Assembly (NCBI GenBank): GCA_028281765.1
Contig: JANQJF010000056.1
Location: forward strand, 102,415 to 166,414
Direction: 5' to 3'
Source of the DNA: Planctomycetota bacterium
GTDB taxonomy: Bacteria > Planctomycetota > UBA1135 > UBA2386
Length of the DNA: 64,000 nt
Of this stretch, positions 1 through 9,454 are shown one piece after another; the first letter of the stretch is position 1, and the number at the start of each line of letters is the position of its first letter. A model generated the notes under the pieces. It had not been told where the DNA came from and did no database searches. It saw nothing but the letters and a program-made list of their open reading frames with translations. The position numbers and the translations under genes are program-made.

Positions 1-444
1 CGTGGCGAGGATCCGGTCGAAGGCACGCGTCGCGACATTCGAATCTTCGAGGATCTCGTCGGCTTCAAGACGCGAACGATCGCGCAGCACCAGCCGGCAC
101 AGGGGCCGCTGCTCGGCGACATCAGTCCCGATCATCCGTGTGCCTATCAGGCCGCTCTCGTGCGGGAGATCCCGTACTTCGGAGACAGTGGCTTCCACTG
201 GCGCGAAGGGTGCATCTGCACGAAGCTCGATCGCGAGAAGCGCCCGCAGCTACACACGCTGATCCACCCGCATTCGTGGACCAAGTGGGACCGTCCTTGG
301 CAGGACGTGCTGCGCGCGCACGCGAGTGACTTGAATGCCCAGGTCATGGGCGAGATGGAGGCCTACATCACCTCCGTCGAGGAATACCTCGAGAAGCGGA
401 CCGAATTGGACCGCGCGCGCGAAGAGCAGTATCGCGACGAATAG
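1..444 (+). CDS. C-terminal part of an unrecognised protein (start lies before the window)
   Basis: An open frame runs from the first base to a TAG at 442-444, giving about 147 residues of a protein that begins upstream. The visible part has several Cys and aromatic residues, a HPHSW motif near residue 90 and a charged helical tail ending in EEQYRDE. HPHxW-like motifs occur in some polysaccharide-deacetylase-like proteins of glycan clusters, but this is too weak to assign a function. No signal peptide or membrane segment is visible. The following gene is convergent. Confidence 0.6.
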   Translation, partial: RGEDPVEGTRRDIRIFEDLVGFKTRTIAQHQPAQGPLLGDISPDHPCAYQAALVREIPYFGDSGFHWREGCICTKLDREKRPQLHTLIHPHSWTKWDRPWQDVLRAHASDLNAQVMGEMEAYITSVEEYLEKRTELDRAREEQYRDE

Positions 445-459
445 CGCCGCGCGGCCGAC

Positions 460-942
460 TCACTCGGCCGCTTGCTGCCCTGAGTGGTAGGTCACGTAGA
501 CGCGGACGTCGGTCTTGGCGTCGCCGAAGTGCTTCTTGATGAGCGGTTCGACGTCGTCCCAGTCCATGCCGCCGACTCCCGTCGCGATGCGGGGCAGCGC
601 GAGACTCTCGACGCTCTCGTCGTCGCAGTACTTCCGCAAAGCGCGCAGGCACTTGTTGAGGTTGGATGCGGTGGCGCGGCCAGGCTTGGAGCCGTGGTCG
701 TAGGCCGCTTCCTGGGTCATGAGGTTGGCGATCCGGACGCCACCGGCGCCGCCCCACACCCACATCTCACCGGACTTCGGGTGGGACTGGTGGCAATGGT
801 GGCGGAAGTCGTTGTACATCGACGGCCACCGCTCGCGCAGCGCGAGTGCGAGACCCTGCTTGAAGTCGTCGTTCGGGGCGACTCCATGCGCGATGTACTG
901 AGCGTTCGAGAGGAGGATGTCGCCTTCGACGTGCCGGATCAT
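460..942 (-). CDS. Macro domain protein (ADP-ribose binding or hydrolysing)
   Basis: A 160-residue single-domain protein. It opens with the macro-fold strand HVEGDIL and has the substrate-loop region AHGVAPNDDF, a Gly-rich GGAGGVRIANL stretch and the late loop PRIATGVGGMDW expected near the phosphates of ADP-ribose. Macro domains bind or remove ADP-ribose or act on ADP-ribose-1''-phosphate; which of these applies is not decidable here. I chose the ATG at 942 because the domain begins at once; an in-frame ATG at 966 would add eight residues. The frame stays open far upstream, but that part is shadow-like. No toxin or ADP-ribosyltransferase partner is adjacent. Confidence 0.85.
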   Translation of the reverse strand: MIRHVEGDILLSNAQYIAHGVAPNDDFKQGLALALRERWPSMYNDFRHHCHQSHPKSGEMWVWGGAGGVRIANLMTQEAAYDHGSKPGRATASNLNKCLRALRKYCDDESVESLALPRIATGVGGMDWDDVEPLIKKHFGDAKTDVRVYVTYHSGQQAAE

Positions 943-1073
943 GACGGACTGCCATACAAGTCCCATGCCCGGCTGCGGAATCGGTCGGAGACGGGCGTAA
1001 ACGCTTGGTAGGCGATGATGTGAGCCGCGAGGCGCTCGCTGTGCTGCGAGTCCGGGTCTCACCGTCGAGAGTG

Positions 1074-1664
1074 TCAGTCCTCCTCGAACGACTCGACGAC
1101 CCGCGACTCGACGCGCTGGACGATGCGCCGCACGGTGCGCTCCGAGCAGCCGCACTCCTGCGCGATCTCGGCCTGCGAGCGCTGCTCGAGCTTCAGCCAG
1201 ACGATCTTGCGCTCCTCCTCGTCGAGTTGGTCGAGGAAGTGCTCGAACGTATCCACGAACTCGGCGGATTCCGCGGGGGTCGGGCCCCGATCGGCCATGC
1301 CGAGCGCGGTTCGGTCCACGGTTTCGTCGCTCGGCTGTTGCTCGCTGCGGATGCCGCGCTTCTCGGCCAGATGGAAGCGAGCCTTCTTTCGCGCCTTCGC
1401 GACCGTGATCGCGCAGAGCAGTCGCCACAGGCTGTCGCGGGCCTCGAGCTCGAAGTTGCCGCCTTGGACGCGGCGCAGGAACGTGCGGCAGACCGAGTGG
1501 GCGACGTCGTCCGGGCCGACCCTGCGACGCATCACCGACTCGAGGTGGCCCGACGCAACCTTCTCCAGCAGCGGGCCGTAGCGCGCGTAGAACTCACTCG
1601 AGGCGATCTCGTCGCCCGCGCGGAGGCGCTCCACGATCTCGAGGAAGTTCTCGTTGTCCGTCAT
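1074..1664 (-). CDS. ECF-type RNA polymerase sigma factor
   Basis: About 196 residues. Region 2 covers the N-terminal half (FYARYGPLLEKVASGHLE, then GPDDVAHSVCRTFLRR). A charged linker follows, then a region 4 helix-turn-helix (LEQRSQAEIAQECGCSERTVRRIVQRV). The architecture matches planctomycete sigma factors that work with Ser/Thr kinases. The ATG at 1664 (MTDNENF) is preferred over an upstream ATG at 1730, because the extra 22 residues lie in the short divergent promoter region shared with the BNR-repeat gene. No anti-sigma factor is adjacent, so regulation may be through a kinase elsewhere. Confidence 0.85.
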   Translation of the reverse strand: MTDNENFLEIVERLRAGDEIASSEFYARYGPLLEKVASGHLESVMRRRVGPDDVAHSVCRTFLRRVQGGNFELEARDSLWRLLCAITVAKARKKARFHLAEKRGIRSEQQPSDETVDRTALGMADRGPTPAESAEFVDTFEHFLDQLDEEERKIVWLKLEQRSQAEIAQECGCSERTVRRIVQRVESRVVESFEED

Positions 1665-1733
1665 CAATGCGCAAATGATACCGCCGGATGCAGGATCTCT
1701 GCACGCGTGGGTCACGATGCCTACACTCACGCG

Positions 1734-3410
1734 ATGCTGACTCGCACGTGCCTGGCTCTCTCCCTCGTGACGTCATGGGCTCTTGCACAGAACCCACGGC
1801 CGTCCGTGCACGTCAACTCGAACCCGACGGACGACGCCGTCTACAGCTCGGTCGGAAGTGACGGCGACCTGGTCGCGGTCGGCTGGGTGGAGGGGGGATC
1901 GACCGACCAGGTGTTCGTCGCGGTGTCCGATGGCCGTGCCCTCGACTTCTCGTCGCAGGTCCGCGTCGACACGGACTCGCTAACGAAGTTCATGCAGCGG
2001 GACAGCGTGCACTGCTCGGGCAACAACGTGTACATCGTGTGGGAGGCCGGTGGCGCGCTCTGCTTCGGGCGATCCACGGACGGGGGTGCAACCTTTGGGG
2101 TGCCCACCGTGCTGCCGACGGGGGGTGGCTTCACGCTGCGTGACTGGCGAGTCGCGGTCAGCAAGGATCCGGCCGGGGATCATATCTACGTCGCGATGTC
2201 GACGGCGATCAGCAACGAAGACCTGTTCGTCGTGTCGTCGCACGATTCGGGCGCGACGTTCTCCGGCGCAGTGTCGGTCGAGTCGGTGACCACGGGTGAT
2301 GTCGACGCGTTGGCAGTCGCGTGTGACGGCCTCGATGTGCACGTCGTCTGGGACGACAACCGTAGCGGGCGAGACACGATGTACTACAAGAAGAGCGTCG
2401 ACGGAGGGGCGACGTTCCCGGGTGCGGACGTCTCGCTCGGTGACAACGTCGGCGTCGAGGACTCGCAGGACCCCGCCCACATCGCGGTCGAGCAGTCGAT
2501 CGTTGCCGTGCTGTGGAACGAGGAGCCGTCCGGCAGCGGCAACGAGGTGATCGAGGTCAACGTGTCCTTCGACGGCGGCGCGACGTTCAACGGCGCGACG
2601 ACGATCGGCAACTACACGCCCGGAACGCACGACACCGACTTCGGTCACATCGCGATTCATCCGCAGAACTTGGCGATCATCGCCACTTGGGAAGACAACC
2701 GCACGGGCACGGACCAAGCCTATTCGGCGACGTTCTTCGGTTCCGGTGCCGCCTTTGTCGAGACGGCGATTTCGACAAATGGCGCGGAGGACCCGTGGAT
2801 CGTGGTGTCCGACGCCGCGCATCACGACGCGATCATCACCTGGGAGAGCACGGCGACGTTCCCACGAGTGGTCGAGACACGGTTGTCGACGACTTCGGGC
2901 AACGGCTGGGAGCCGAGCATCGTCACCGTGAGCGACAACCCGGGCACCGTCGACTTCGTCACGGCTAGCTATAGCGCGCTCTATGCCAACTTCGTGCACG
3001 CGTGGAGCACGCGACCACAGTCGACGCTCGAGCTCAACGTCGGTGGTTTCCGCCCGCAGTCGGTGAACGCGATCGGTTGGAACGACATCCACAACCCGGC
3101 CAGCACGACCCTGCAATGGAACATCGACGGGTTCGGATCGGACTTCTTCGCCTTCGTGCTGCTCTCTGGAGGATCCGGACCCACTCCTCTCGGCAGCGGT
3201 CGCCTGATCGATCTGAATGCCGATTTCAGCGGGTTCATCGGTGATCCGTTGTTCACCGTGACGTTGTTCGGTGGTGTCGGCTCGAGCCTGGCCCTGCCCA
3301 ATCCGTTCGCGGGAACCCCGCCACTCGGCGTGACGCTGTACTACGGTGCCGTGGGATTCGACGGTTCGGTTGCGGGCCGAATTACAGACTCCGGATCGTT
3401 CGTGTTCTGA
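1734..3410 (+). CDS. Secreted BNR/Asp-box repeat protein, sialidase-like propeller
   Basis: A 558-residue protein with a clear signal peptide (hydrophobic core LALSLVTSWALAQ). At least four Asp-box motifs of type S-x-D-x-G-x-T-F follow (STDGGATF, SHDSGATF, SVDGGATF, SFDGGATF), each at a blade of a beta-propeller fold. The last 130 residues, after the propeller, look like a beta-sandwich. Asp-box propellers occur in sialidases and in non-enzymatic secreted proteins. I see no convincing sialidase active-site set, so a catalytic role is not claimed. The open frame extends back to 1005, but the signal peptide fixes the start at 1734. It is divergent from the sigma factor with a 69-base gap. Confidence 0.8.
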   Translation: MLTRTCLALSLVTSWALAQNPRPSVHVNSNPTDDAVYSSVGSDGDLVAVGWVEGGSTDQVFVAVSDGRALDFSSQVRVDTDSLTKFMQRDSVHCSGNNVYIVWEAGGALCFGRSTDGGATFGVPTVLPTGGGFTLRDWRVAVSKDPAGDHIYVAMSTAISNEDLFVVSSHDSGATFSGAVSVESVTTGDVDALAVACDGLDVHVVWDDNRSGRDTMYYKKSVDGGATFPGADVSLGDNVGVEDSQDPAHIAVEQSIVAVLWNEEPSGSGNEVIEVNVSFDGGATFNGATTIGNYTPGTHDTDFGHIAIHPQNLAIIATWEDNRTGTDQAYSATFFGSGAAFVETAISTNGAEDPWIVVSDAAHHDAIITWESTATFPRVVETRLSTTSGNGWEPSIVTVSDNPGTVDFVTASYSALYANFVHAWSTRPQSTLELNVGGFRPQSVNAIGWNDIHNPASTTLQWNIDGFGSDFFAFVLLSGGSGPTPLGSGRLIDLNADFSGFIGDPLFTVTLFGGVGSSLALPNPFAGTPPLGVTLYYGAVGFDGSVAGRITDSGSFVF

Positions 3411-3498
3411 GCCGTATCGGTCCGTTCCGGACCTGTCTTCTCAAGTGACCGTTCTCGACGCCCCGATAGCAAGGGGCGAGCGAACAGTCGAGGATGCC

Positions 3499-4527
3499 AT
3501 GAGAGTCACCTACCTTCTTGCGGACGCGGCGGGCCTTTGGGGCGGAGTCAAGATCGCCCTGGCGCAAGCGAATGCCCTGGTCGCTCGAGGGCATGACGTC
3601 CGCGTCGTCAGCATGTCGAGGCCGCCGAACTGGTTCGAGCTGGCGTGCGAGTTCCTCCAGGTCGAGGACTTCACTCCGGACGCGATCCCAGATTCGGATC
3701 TGATCGTCTGCACGGACTGGGTGACGGTGCCGCCCGCAGTTCACGCCGAGAAGGGTCAGCCCGTGCACCTCGTGCAAGGCTACGAGGGATGCTTCGAGTC
3801 GAACCGTGCACACCGTGACTTCATCGAAGAGGTCTACCGGCTACCGGTGCCGAAGATCGCGATCTCGCAGCACCTGCAGCGCAGCCTTCAAGACCAGTTC
3901 CAGCAGTCGGTGGCATACATCCCGAACATGGTCGACCACCAGACGATGTATCCGGTCGAGCCTCCAAGGCCTTTGGGACGCCCGATCCGCGTCGGCCTGG
4001 TCGGGCCGATGAGCGTCGGGTGGAAGGACATCCAAACCGGACTCGAGACCTGCGCCGCCGCGCTGCGACGAGGCCTCGATCTGGAGATCGTGCGCGTCAG
4101 CAACACGGTTCCCGACGCCGAAGAGCGCGAGCTGCCGCTGCCGATGGAGTGGCACGTCAAGCTCGACCCCGCGCAGATGGGCGAGGTCTATCGCACGCTC
4201 GACATCATGCTCGGGTCGTCGAAGGGGCACGAAGAGGGTTTCCATTTGCCCGCGGTGGAAGCGATGGCGTGTGGCGTTCCGTGTGTGCTCACCGACATCC
4301 CGTGCTTCCGTGGACACGGCACGAGTCGGTACGCGCAGTTCGCGCCCCCGCAGGACCCGGAATCGCTCGCCGACGCGTTGATCTCGGTTGCGCAGAATCC
4401 AGAACTCCGTGCGGAGCTGCGCGCGAACGGTCTTCGCGTCGCGGCGCAGTACACGAAAAAGGGCCACATGGACGGGCTCGAGGAGTCCTTGAAGCGCATT
4501 CACGCAGCGACTCTCGTGCAGGCCTGA
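3499..4527 (+). CDS. Group 1 (GT4-like) glycosyltransferase
   Basis: 342 residues, GT-B fold. The N-terminal half starts MRVTYLLADAAGLWGGVK, a typical donor-free Rossmann start with a GG loop. The C-terminal half carries the E-x7-E region (KGHEEGFHLPAVEAMACGVP) that binds the sugar nucleotide in GT4 enzymes. It likely transfers a sugar to a cell-surface or secreted glycan in the cytoplasm. The ATG at 3499 begins the first beta strand; the frame is open further upstream without a domain. It converges on the kinase gene with a 7-base gap and has no obvious glycan cluster around it. Confidence 0.85.
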   Translation: MRVTYLLADAAGLWGGVKIALAQANALVARGHDVRVVSMSRPPNWFELACEFLQVEDFTPDAIPDSDLIVCTDWVTVPPAVHAEKGQPVHLVQGYEGCFESNRAHRDFIEEVYRLPVPKIAISQHLQRSLQDQFQQSVAYIPNMVDHQTMYPVEPPRPLGRPIRVGLVGPMSVGWKDIQTGLETCAAALRRGLDLEIVRVSNTVPDAEERELPLPMEWHVKLDPAQMGEVYRTLDIMLGSSKGHEEGFHLPAVEAMACGVPCVLTDIPCFRGHGTSRYAQFAPPQDPESLADALISVAQNPELRAELRANGLRVAAQYTKKGHMDGLEESLKRIHAATLVQA

Positions 4528-4534
4528 CGGCCGG

Positions 4535-7306
4535 CTACTCGAGCCGCGCGAGAAGCGCGTCGAACTCGGCGCGTGGGCGAAGCGGATCGAACTCCTCGTT
4601 GTCGATCTGCGCGCGATCCTTCAGGCCCTTGCCCACTGCGGCGTCCAGCTCGGCGAGTGCGAGGTCGGCGTAGCGGCGCAGTGTGTTGTCGCGCGTGGCC
4701 TCGTCGAGGGTTTCGTCGCGGCCCGCGGCTCGCATGCAGTGGCAGAGCATCTTGCTGGCCAGGTGATTCGCGTTCCACGAGCGCGACTTGATCTTCGGCA
4801 GCTGCGTGATCACCTTCGACGCGCGGCCGTGTTGCCCGAGCTCGACGAGCGTCTCGCCGAGCGCCCAGTGGTGGTTGTAGAGCTGGTGGATGTACTGCGG
4901 CTCGCGCGGGTTCGCGCGATACGCGGTGACCTGATGGCGGATCGCTTCGTCGAACTTCTCGGCCGCGGCCTGGAGCTGCTCGCGTTCGAGCAGCAGCTCG
5001 CCACTGTTGTGGAGCGTCGCGGCGAGGCCGGACTGGTAGTCGGGGGTCGAGGGAAAGTCCCGCGCGAGGGCGCGGCGGACGTCGAGTGCGATGTCGTAGT
5101 GACGCTGCGCCGCTTCGAGGTCGTCGAGATCCCAATGGAGGATGCCGAGAGTGTTGTAGGTTTCGGCGAGCCCTGCGCGCACGCGCGGGTCGTGGGGCGC
5201 CGCCTGGGCGATCTGTTGCTCGAGTTTGACGGCGCGCGTGAGTGGCGCGACGGCCTCGGCTGGACGCTTGTCGTTGCGCAGCATCAAGCCGAGGTCGTGG
5301 AGCGAACGCTTCAGCTGCTGTCGGTAGACCAACTCTTCGGGGTGCGCAGTGACCAGCTCGTCCGCGGTTGCGATCGACGCCACGAACAGGCGTTCGGCCT
5401 CGGCGACATCCTGGATCAGGAAGCTCGCGAGGTTGTGGCGGTGTTCCGCGAGGGCGCGGAGCACGCGCGGGTCGGTGGGCAGTTTCTCTTCGATCCGCTC
5501 CGCGATCGAGACCGCGCGACGGTAGGCGGTCTCGGCCGCGTCGCGCTTCTGCACCGCGCGGAGCAGGTGTCCATGGTTGTTGCAGGTCGCGGCGAGCTCG
5601 AGCCAGGCTTCGTAGTCCTCGGGGCGTTCGCTCGTCAGAGACTCGAGCGCGGCGAGTGCGGTCTGGTAGTCCTCTTCGCTGGCCTCGGTCTTGCCGAGCT
5701 GTTTGCGGATGTCGCCGAGGCGGCGATGGGCCCGCGCGGTCTCGCGTCGCACGACGGGATCGTTCGGGTGGCGCGCGAGGAACCGCTCGTAGAACGCGAG
5801 GGCGTCCGCGAGGAGCAGTTCGACGACGCGTTCGCTCTGCGGGAGCTGCGCGAGCTTGGTCTGCGCCACGCGCGACAGCATGCGGTCGACGGCTTCGCGC
5901 GCGTCTTGGAGATTGAGATTCGCGAGGTCGAGCGAGTCTTCGAGCTGCTGGTTGTAGTACAGGCTGCCGCCGAGCAGCGTCGCCGTGCCGATCGAGCTGA
6001 CGAGGACGAGGGCCGCGGTCATCGGCTTGCGGCGGACCCACTTGGCCGCGCGATACCAGACCGACGCGGGGCGGGCATGGATCGGCTGCCCAGCTACGTA
6101 CCGTGCGAGGTCGGCTGCGAGTTCGGTGCACGACGCGTAGCGGCGCGACGGGTCCTTCTCCAGGCACTTGAGTGTGATCGTCTCGAGGTCGCGCGGGAGC
6201 CGCGCCCGGAGTCGGCCAGGAGCGATCGGTTCGTCCGCCACGACCTGCTGCACGGTGTTCCAGTGCGTGTCCGCGTGGAACGGTGGTCGGCCCGTGAGAG
6301 CGCGGTAGAGGATGGCACCGAGTGCGTAGACGTCGGCAGCGGGCCCTACGTCCTTGCCGTGACCGGCGGCCTGCTCGGGTGCCATGTAGGCCGGCGTGCC
6401 GATCACGTCGCCGGTGCGCGTTCGCAGGTCATCGGTCGACTCGAGCGACTTCGCGACGCCGAAGTCACTGATCTTGGGCGTGCCGTCGCGGGTCAGGAGC
6501 ACGTTGGCCGGCTTGAGGTCTCGATGCACGACGCCGGCGTCGTGTGCGCACTGCAGGGCGCGGGCGAGCATCTCGATCATGCGCGCGCACTCCTCGGACG
6601 TCGGAGGCTTAGCGTCGAGTCGTTGCGCGAGGTTGCCGCCGTCGACGTATTCGAGCGCGAAGTACGGTCGCCCTTCGTGCTCGCCGACGCTGTGGATCTC
6701 GACGATGTTCGGGTGCTGGAGAAGCGCGACGGCCTCGGCTTCACGATGGAAGCGCGCGAGCTCGTTCTCGTTCGCGTCGCGGCCCGCGAGCAACATCTTC
6801 AGCGCGACACGCCGGTTGAGGCTCGCGTCGATCGCTCCGTAGACGACGCCCATGCCGCCGCGGCCGAGCACCGACTCGATGTCGTAGCCGGGAATCGTTG
6901 GAAGTCGCCCGGCGTCGGGATCGTGGATCGCGACGGGCTCCCCGATCTCGCGCCCGGTCGGCACGAGTTCGGGGAATCGGCGCTCGTACTCGGTGACCGA
7001 GGGTGCGTCGCCGTGCAGATGGCGGACCCGGTACTCTTCTCGAAGCAATCGAAGCAGGAGCGCCGGATCGACGAGCGTTTCGAATCGCGCGCGGTAGTCC
7101 TCGAGCCGCGGGCCGCGGTCCTGGTCGCGCCATGCGAACTCGAGCTCGATCGCGATCAGCTCTTCGAGCGTGCCGAGGTGGCGAGCGTCGTTCGCGGGCG
7201 GCAGCACCTCCTCGATCGGCACGGGGGCGCCGTCGCGCCAGGCGCGCTCGAAGCGCCGGCGTGCGTCCTCGTCGATCTCGTCGGGAAAGGAGCTGTCCGG
7301 ATTCAT
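4535..7306 (-). CDS. Transmembrane Ser/Thr protein kinase with TPR sensor domain
   Basis: 923 residues. A planctomycete-style N-terminal region of about 130 residues precedes the kinase domain (about 140-400), which has the glycine loop LGRGGMGVVY, VALK, HRDLKPANV and DFG (SDFGVAKS). One membrane helix lies near 425-445. The rest is helical repeats of TPR type, with many Ala-rich pairs, which face outside if the kinase is cytoplasmic. It should phosphorylate Ser/Thr in response to a TPR-bound ligand or partner. The ATG at 7306 (MNPDSSF) is favoured over one nine codons upstream. It reads in the same direction as the enolase-family gene, 28 bases downstream of it. Confidence 0.92.
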   Translation of the reverse strand: MNPDSSFPDEIDEDARRRFERAWRDGAPVPIEEVLPPANDARHLGTLEELIAIELEFAWRDQDRGPRLEDYRARFETLVDPALLLRLLREEYRVRHLHGDAPSVTEYERRFPELVPTGREIGEPVAIHDPDAGRLPTIPGYDIESVLGRGGMGVVYGAIDASLNRRVALKMLLAGRDANENELARFHREAEAVALLQHPNIVEIHSVGEHEGRPYFALEYVDGGNLAQRLDAKPPTSEECARMIEMLARALQCAHDAGVVHRDLKPANVLLTRDGTPKISDFGVAKSLESTDDLRTRTGDVIGTPAYMAPEQAAGHGKDVGPAADVYALGAILYRALTGRPPFHADTHWNTVQQVVADEPIAPGRLRARLPRDLETITLKCLEKDPSRRYASCTELAADLARYVAGQPIHARPASVWYRAAKWVRRKPMTAALVLVSSIGTATLLGGSLYYNQQLEDSLDLANLNLQDAREAVDRMLSRVAQTKLAQLPQSERVVELLLADALAFYERFLARHPNDPVVRRETARAHRRLGDIRKQLGKTEASEEDYQTALAALESLTSERPEDYEAWLELAATCNNHGHLLRAVQKRDAAETAYRRAVSIAERIEEKLPTDPRVLRALAEHRHNLASFLIQDVAEAERLFVASIATADELVTAHPEELVYRQQLKRSLHDLGLMLRNDKRPAEAVAPLTRAVKLEQQIAQAAPHDPRVRAGLAETYNTLGILHWDLDDLEAAQRHYDIALDVRRALARDFPSTPDYQSGLAATLHNSGELLLEREQLQAAAEKFDEAIRHQVTAYRANPREPQYIHQLYNHHWALGETLVELGQHGRASKVITQLPKIKSRSWNANHLASKMLCHCMRAAGRDETLDEATRDNTLRRYADLALAELDAAVGKGLKDRAQIDNEEFDPLRPRAEFDALLARLE

Positions 7307-7334
7307 GCGGTCGGGCCGAGGGCCCGTTCGCATG

Positions 7335-8438
7335 CTACCCGATCGTCAGCACCGGATCGCCGAGCACGTTCATGCGCGGCGCGACCCCGAGGCCCGGCGA
7401 CGTGGACGCGGCCATGCGACCGTTCTGTCGCTGCGGTGCGCCTTCTGCTGTGCTGACCGTCACGTAGCTGTTGAAGTCTGTCGAGGTGAACAGCAGCTCG
7501 GTCGGCGTGCTGTGGGCGAGGTGTGCGATCGCCGCGGTCGTGACGTCGCCGCCCCAGCTGTCTTCGATCGTCATCGCGACGCCGAGCGAAACGCACATGT
7601 CGCGGGCTTGCTTCGCCTTGGTCAGGCCACCGAACTTGCTGATCTTGATGTTGACCACGTCCATCGCTTGGTCGGCGTTGGCGCGCAGGAGCTCGGGCAT
7701 CCCGTCGATCGACTCGTCGAGCACGAACGGATGGTCGGTGCGCCGGCGGATCGACAGGCACTCCTCGTAGCTGTCGCATGGCTGCTCGATGTAGACGTCG
7801 ACGTCGCGCACGCCGCGGACGACGCGGGCTGCGTCGTGCATGAGCCAGCCGGTGTTCGCGTCCGCGACGAGCACGTCACCGGACTGCAGCTCCGCCGCGA
7901 CGGCGTGGATGCGCGCGATGTCGGTCTCGACGTCGGCGCCGACCTTGAGCTGGAATCGGCGATAGCCTTCGTCGCGGTAGCCCGCGACTTTGGCTGCCAT
8001 CGCCTTCGGAGATTCCTGGGAGATCGCGCGATAGAGCACGAAGTCGTCGCCGTAGCGTCCGCCGAGAAGGGTGCACACCGGCTGATTCGAAACCTGACCC
8101 AGGATGTCCCAGCACGCGATGTCGATCGCGGACTTCACGTAGGCGTGCCCCTTCAGTGCGGCGTCCATGCGTCGGTTCAGCGGCCAGAGCGCGGTGGGGT
8201 CTTCGCCGAGCAGGTGCGGGCCGAGTTCGCGAATGCCCTCGCGCGCGCCCTTGGCATACGCCGGCAGATAGAACGGACCGAGCGGACATACTTCGCCATG
8301 ACCCGTGACGCCGGCGTCCGTCTCGACGCGGACGATCGTGCTGTCGAACACGTCGACCGACTTGCCGCCGGACCACTTGTAGCTGCCTTCGTGCAACGGC
8401 AGGTCGACCTGGAACGCGCTGATCCTCGTGATTCGCAT
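7335..8438 (-). CDS. Mandelate racemase/muconate lactonizing (enolase superfamily) enzyme
   Basis: 367 residues with the enolase-superfamily plan: capping domain (1-120) then TIM barrel. Visible active-site candidates are K165 (FQLKVG), metal ligands D193 (ADANTG), E218 (IEQP) and D241 (VLDES), and K265 in NIKISKFGG. The second-strand KxK motif reads QLK, so only one of the two lysines is present. The overall sequence resembles dehydratases or epimerases acting on amino acid derivatives, such as the cis-3-hydroxy-L-proline dehydratase group; this is a family-level resemblance only. The adjacent divergent gene is a prolyl aminopeptidase, which makes a proline-linked substrate plausible. Confidence 0.85.
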   Translation of the reverse strand: MRITRISAFQVDLPLHEGSYKWSGGKSVDVFDSTIVRVETDAGVTGHGEVCPLGPFYLPAYAKGAREGIRELGPHLLGEDPTALWPLNRRMDAALKGHAYVKSAIDIACWDILGQVSNQPVCTLLGGRYGDDFVLYRAISQESPKAMAAKVAGYRDEGYRRFQLKVGADVETDIARIHAVAAELQSGDVLVADANTGWLMHDAARVVRGVRDVDVYIEQPCDSYEECLSIRRRTDHPFVLDESIDGMPELLRANADQAMDVVNIKISKFGGLTKAKQARDMCVSLGVAMTIEDSWGGDVTTAAIAHLAHSTPTELLFTSTDFNSYVTVSTAEGAPQRQNGRMAASTSPGLGVAPRMNVLGDPVLTIG

Positions 8439-8483
8439 GGGGCGCGAAGTGTAGCCGCGCGCCGGCGGCGTTAGGCTTCGCGA

Positions 8484-9437
8484 ATGGTCAACGAGCACTT
8501 TCTGCCGGCGATCGAGCCGTTCGAGCACGGGACGCTCGCGGTCGACGATCTGCACACGATCTACTGGGAAGAGGTCGGCAAGCCGGGCGGCGAGCCGATC
8601 GTGTTCTTGCACGGTGGACCTGGTGCGGGCTGCCTCGAGACGGACCGGCAGTTCTTCGATCCCGAGTTTTTCCGGGTCGTGCTCTTCGACCAGCGCGGCT
8701 GCGGCCGGTCGAAACCGCTCGGGTGCATCGAAGCGAATACGATCGACCACCTCGTCGCGGACATCGAGGCGCTGCGCGAGGCGCGGGGTATCGAGAGCTG
8801 GCATGTGTTCGGCGGCTCGTGGGGCAGCACGCTCGCGCTCTACTACGCGCAGGAGCATCCCGACCGCTGCCGCAGCCTCGTGCTGCGCGGCATGTGGACG
8901 CTGCGGCGCGAGGAACTCGACTGGTGGCTCTACAAGATGCGCTTCATCCAGCCGGAGCTGTGGCGTCCGTTCGCGGAGCTGATTCCGGAGGAAGAGCGCG
9001 GAGACTTGCTCGAGGCGTATTGGAAGCGGCTGACGGGTGACGATCGAGAGGTCGCGCTCGCCGCGGCGAAGGCGTGGAGCATCTACGAGGGTTCGTGCTG
9101 CACGCTGATGCCGAACGACGAGTTCGCGTCCCACTTCGCGGAGCCGGAGATGGCGTGGAACCTCGCGCGCCTCGAAGCGCACTACTTCCGCGCACCGTTC
9201 GAGCCGGACGACCTGCTCTTCCGACGCGTGGATCGCGTGCGGCACATCCCCGCGTTCCTCGTGCACGGCCGCTACGACATCGTGTGCCCGATCAAGACCG
9301 CGGACGACCTGCGGCAGGTCTGGCCGGAGCTGTCGTTCGTCGCCGTTCCGGATGCGGGCCATTCGTCGTATGAGCCCGGCATCACGAAGGAGCTGGTCGC
9401 GGCGTTGGGCCGCATCCGCGATCAAGGCCGCCCCTGA
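8484..9437 (+). CDS. pip: Prolyl aminopeptidase (proline iminopeptidase), alpha/beta hydrolase
   Basis: 317 residues, the usual length. It has the oxyanion region FLHGGPGAG, the DQRGCGRS strand, the nucleophile elbow GGSWGST with S112, the acid D265 (HGRYDIVCP) and H293 (AGHSSYEPG). This is the S33 family pattern for cytoplasmic release of N-terminal proline from peptides. The start ATG lies 45 bases from the divergent enolase-family gene. A long imperfect palindrome follows the stop codon. I see no signal peptide. The S33 assignment is strong; exact substrate preference is not readable. Confidence 0.92.
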   Translation: MVNEHFLPAIEPFEHGTLAVDDLHTIYWEEVGKPGGEPIVFLHGGPGAGCLETDRQFFDPEFFRVVLFDQRGCGRSKPLGCIEANTIDHLVADIEALREARGIESWHVFGGSWGSTLALYYAQEHPDRCRSLVLRGMWTLRREELDWWLYKMRFIQPELWRPFAELIPEEERGDLLEAYWKRLTGDDREVALAAAKAWSIYEGSCCTLMPNDEFASHFAEPEMAWNLARLEAHYFRAPFEPDDLLFRRVDRVRHIPAFLVHGRYDIVCPIKTADDLRQVWPELSFVAVPDAGHSSYEPGITKELVAALGRIRDQGRP

Positions 9438-9454
9438 CTGACAAAACTGTCTAC

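Noticed and set aside
943..1428. N-terminal extension of the macro-domain protein
   Set aside because: The extra residues are Arg/Ala-rich without structure and overlap the sigma factor gene.
1005..1733. Upstream extension of the BNR-repeat gene
   Set aside because: The frame overlaps the sigma factor on the other strand; the signal peptide at 1734 marks the real start.
1734..3410. Active sialidase
   Set aside because: Asp-box repeats are present, but I could not find the Arg triad and Tyr/Glu pair needed for catalysis.
4739..7456. Very long open frame (905 codons) on the plus strand
   Set aside because: It is antisense to the TPR kinase, which has complete kinase motifs; the antisense translation has no recognisable domain and reflects GC-rich codon bias.
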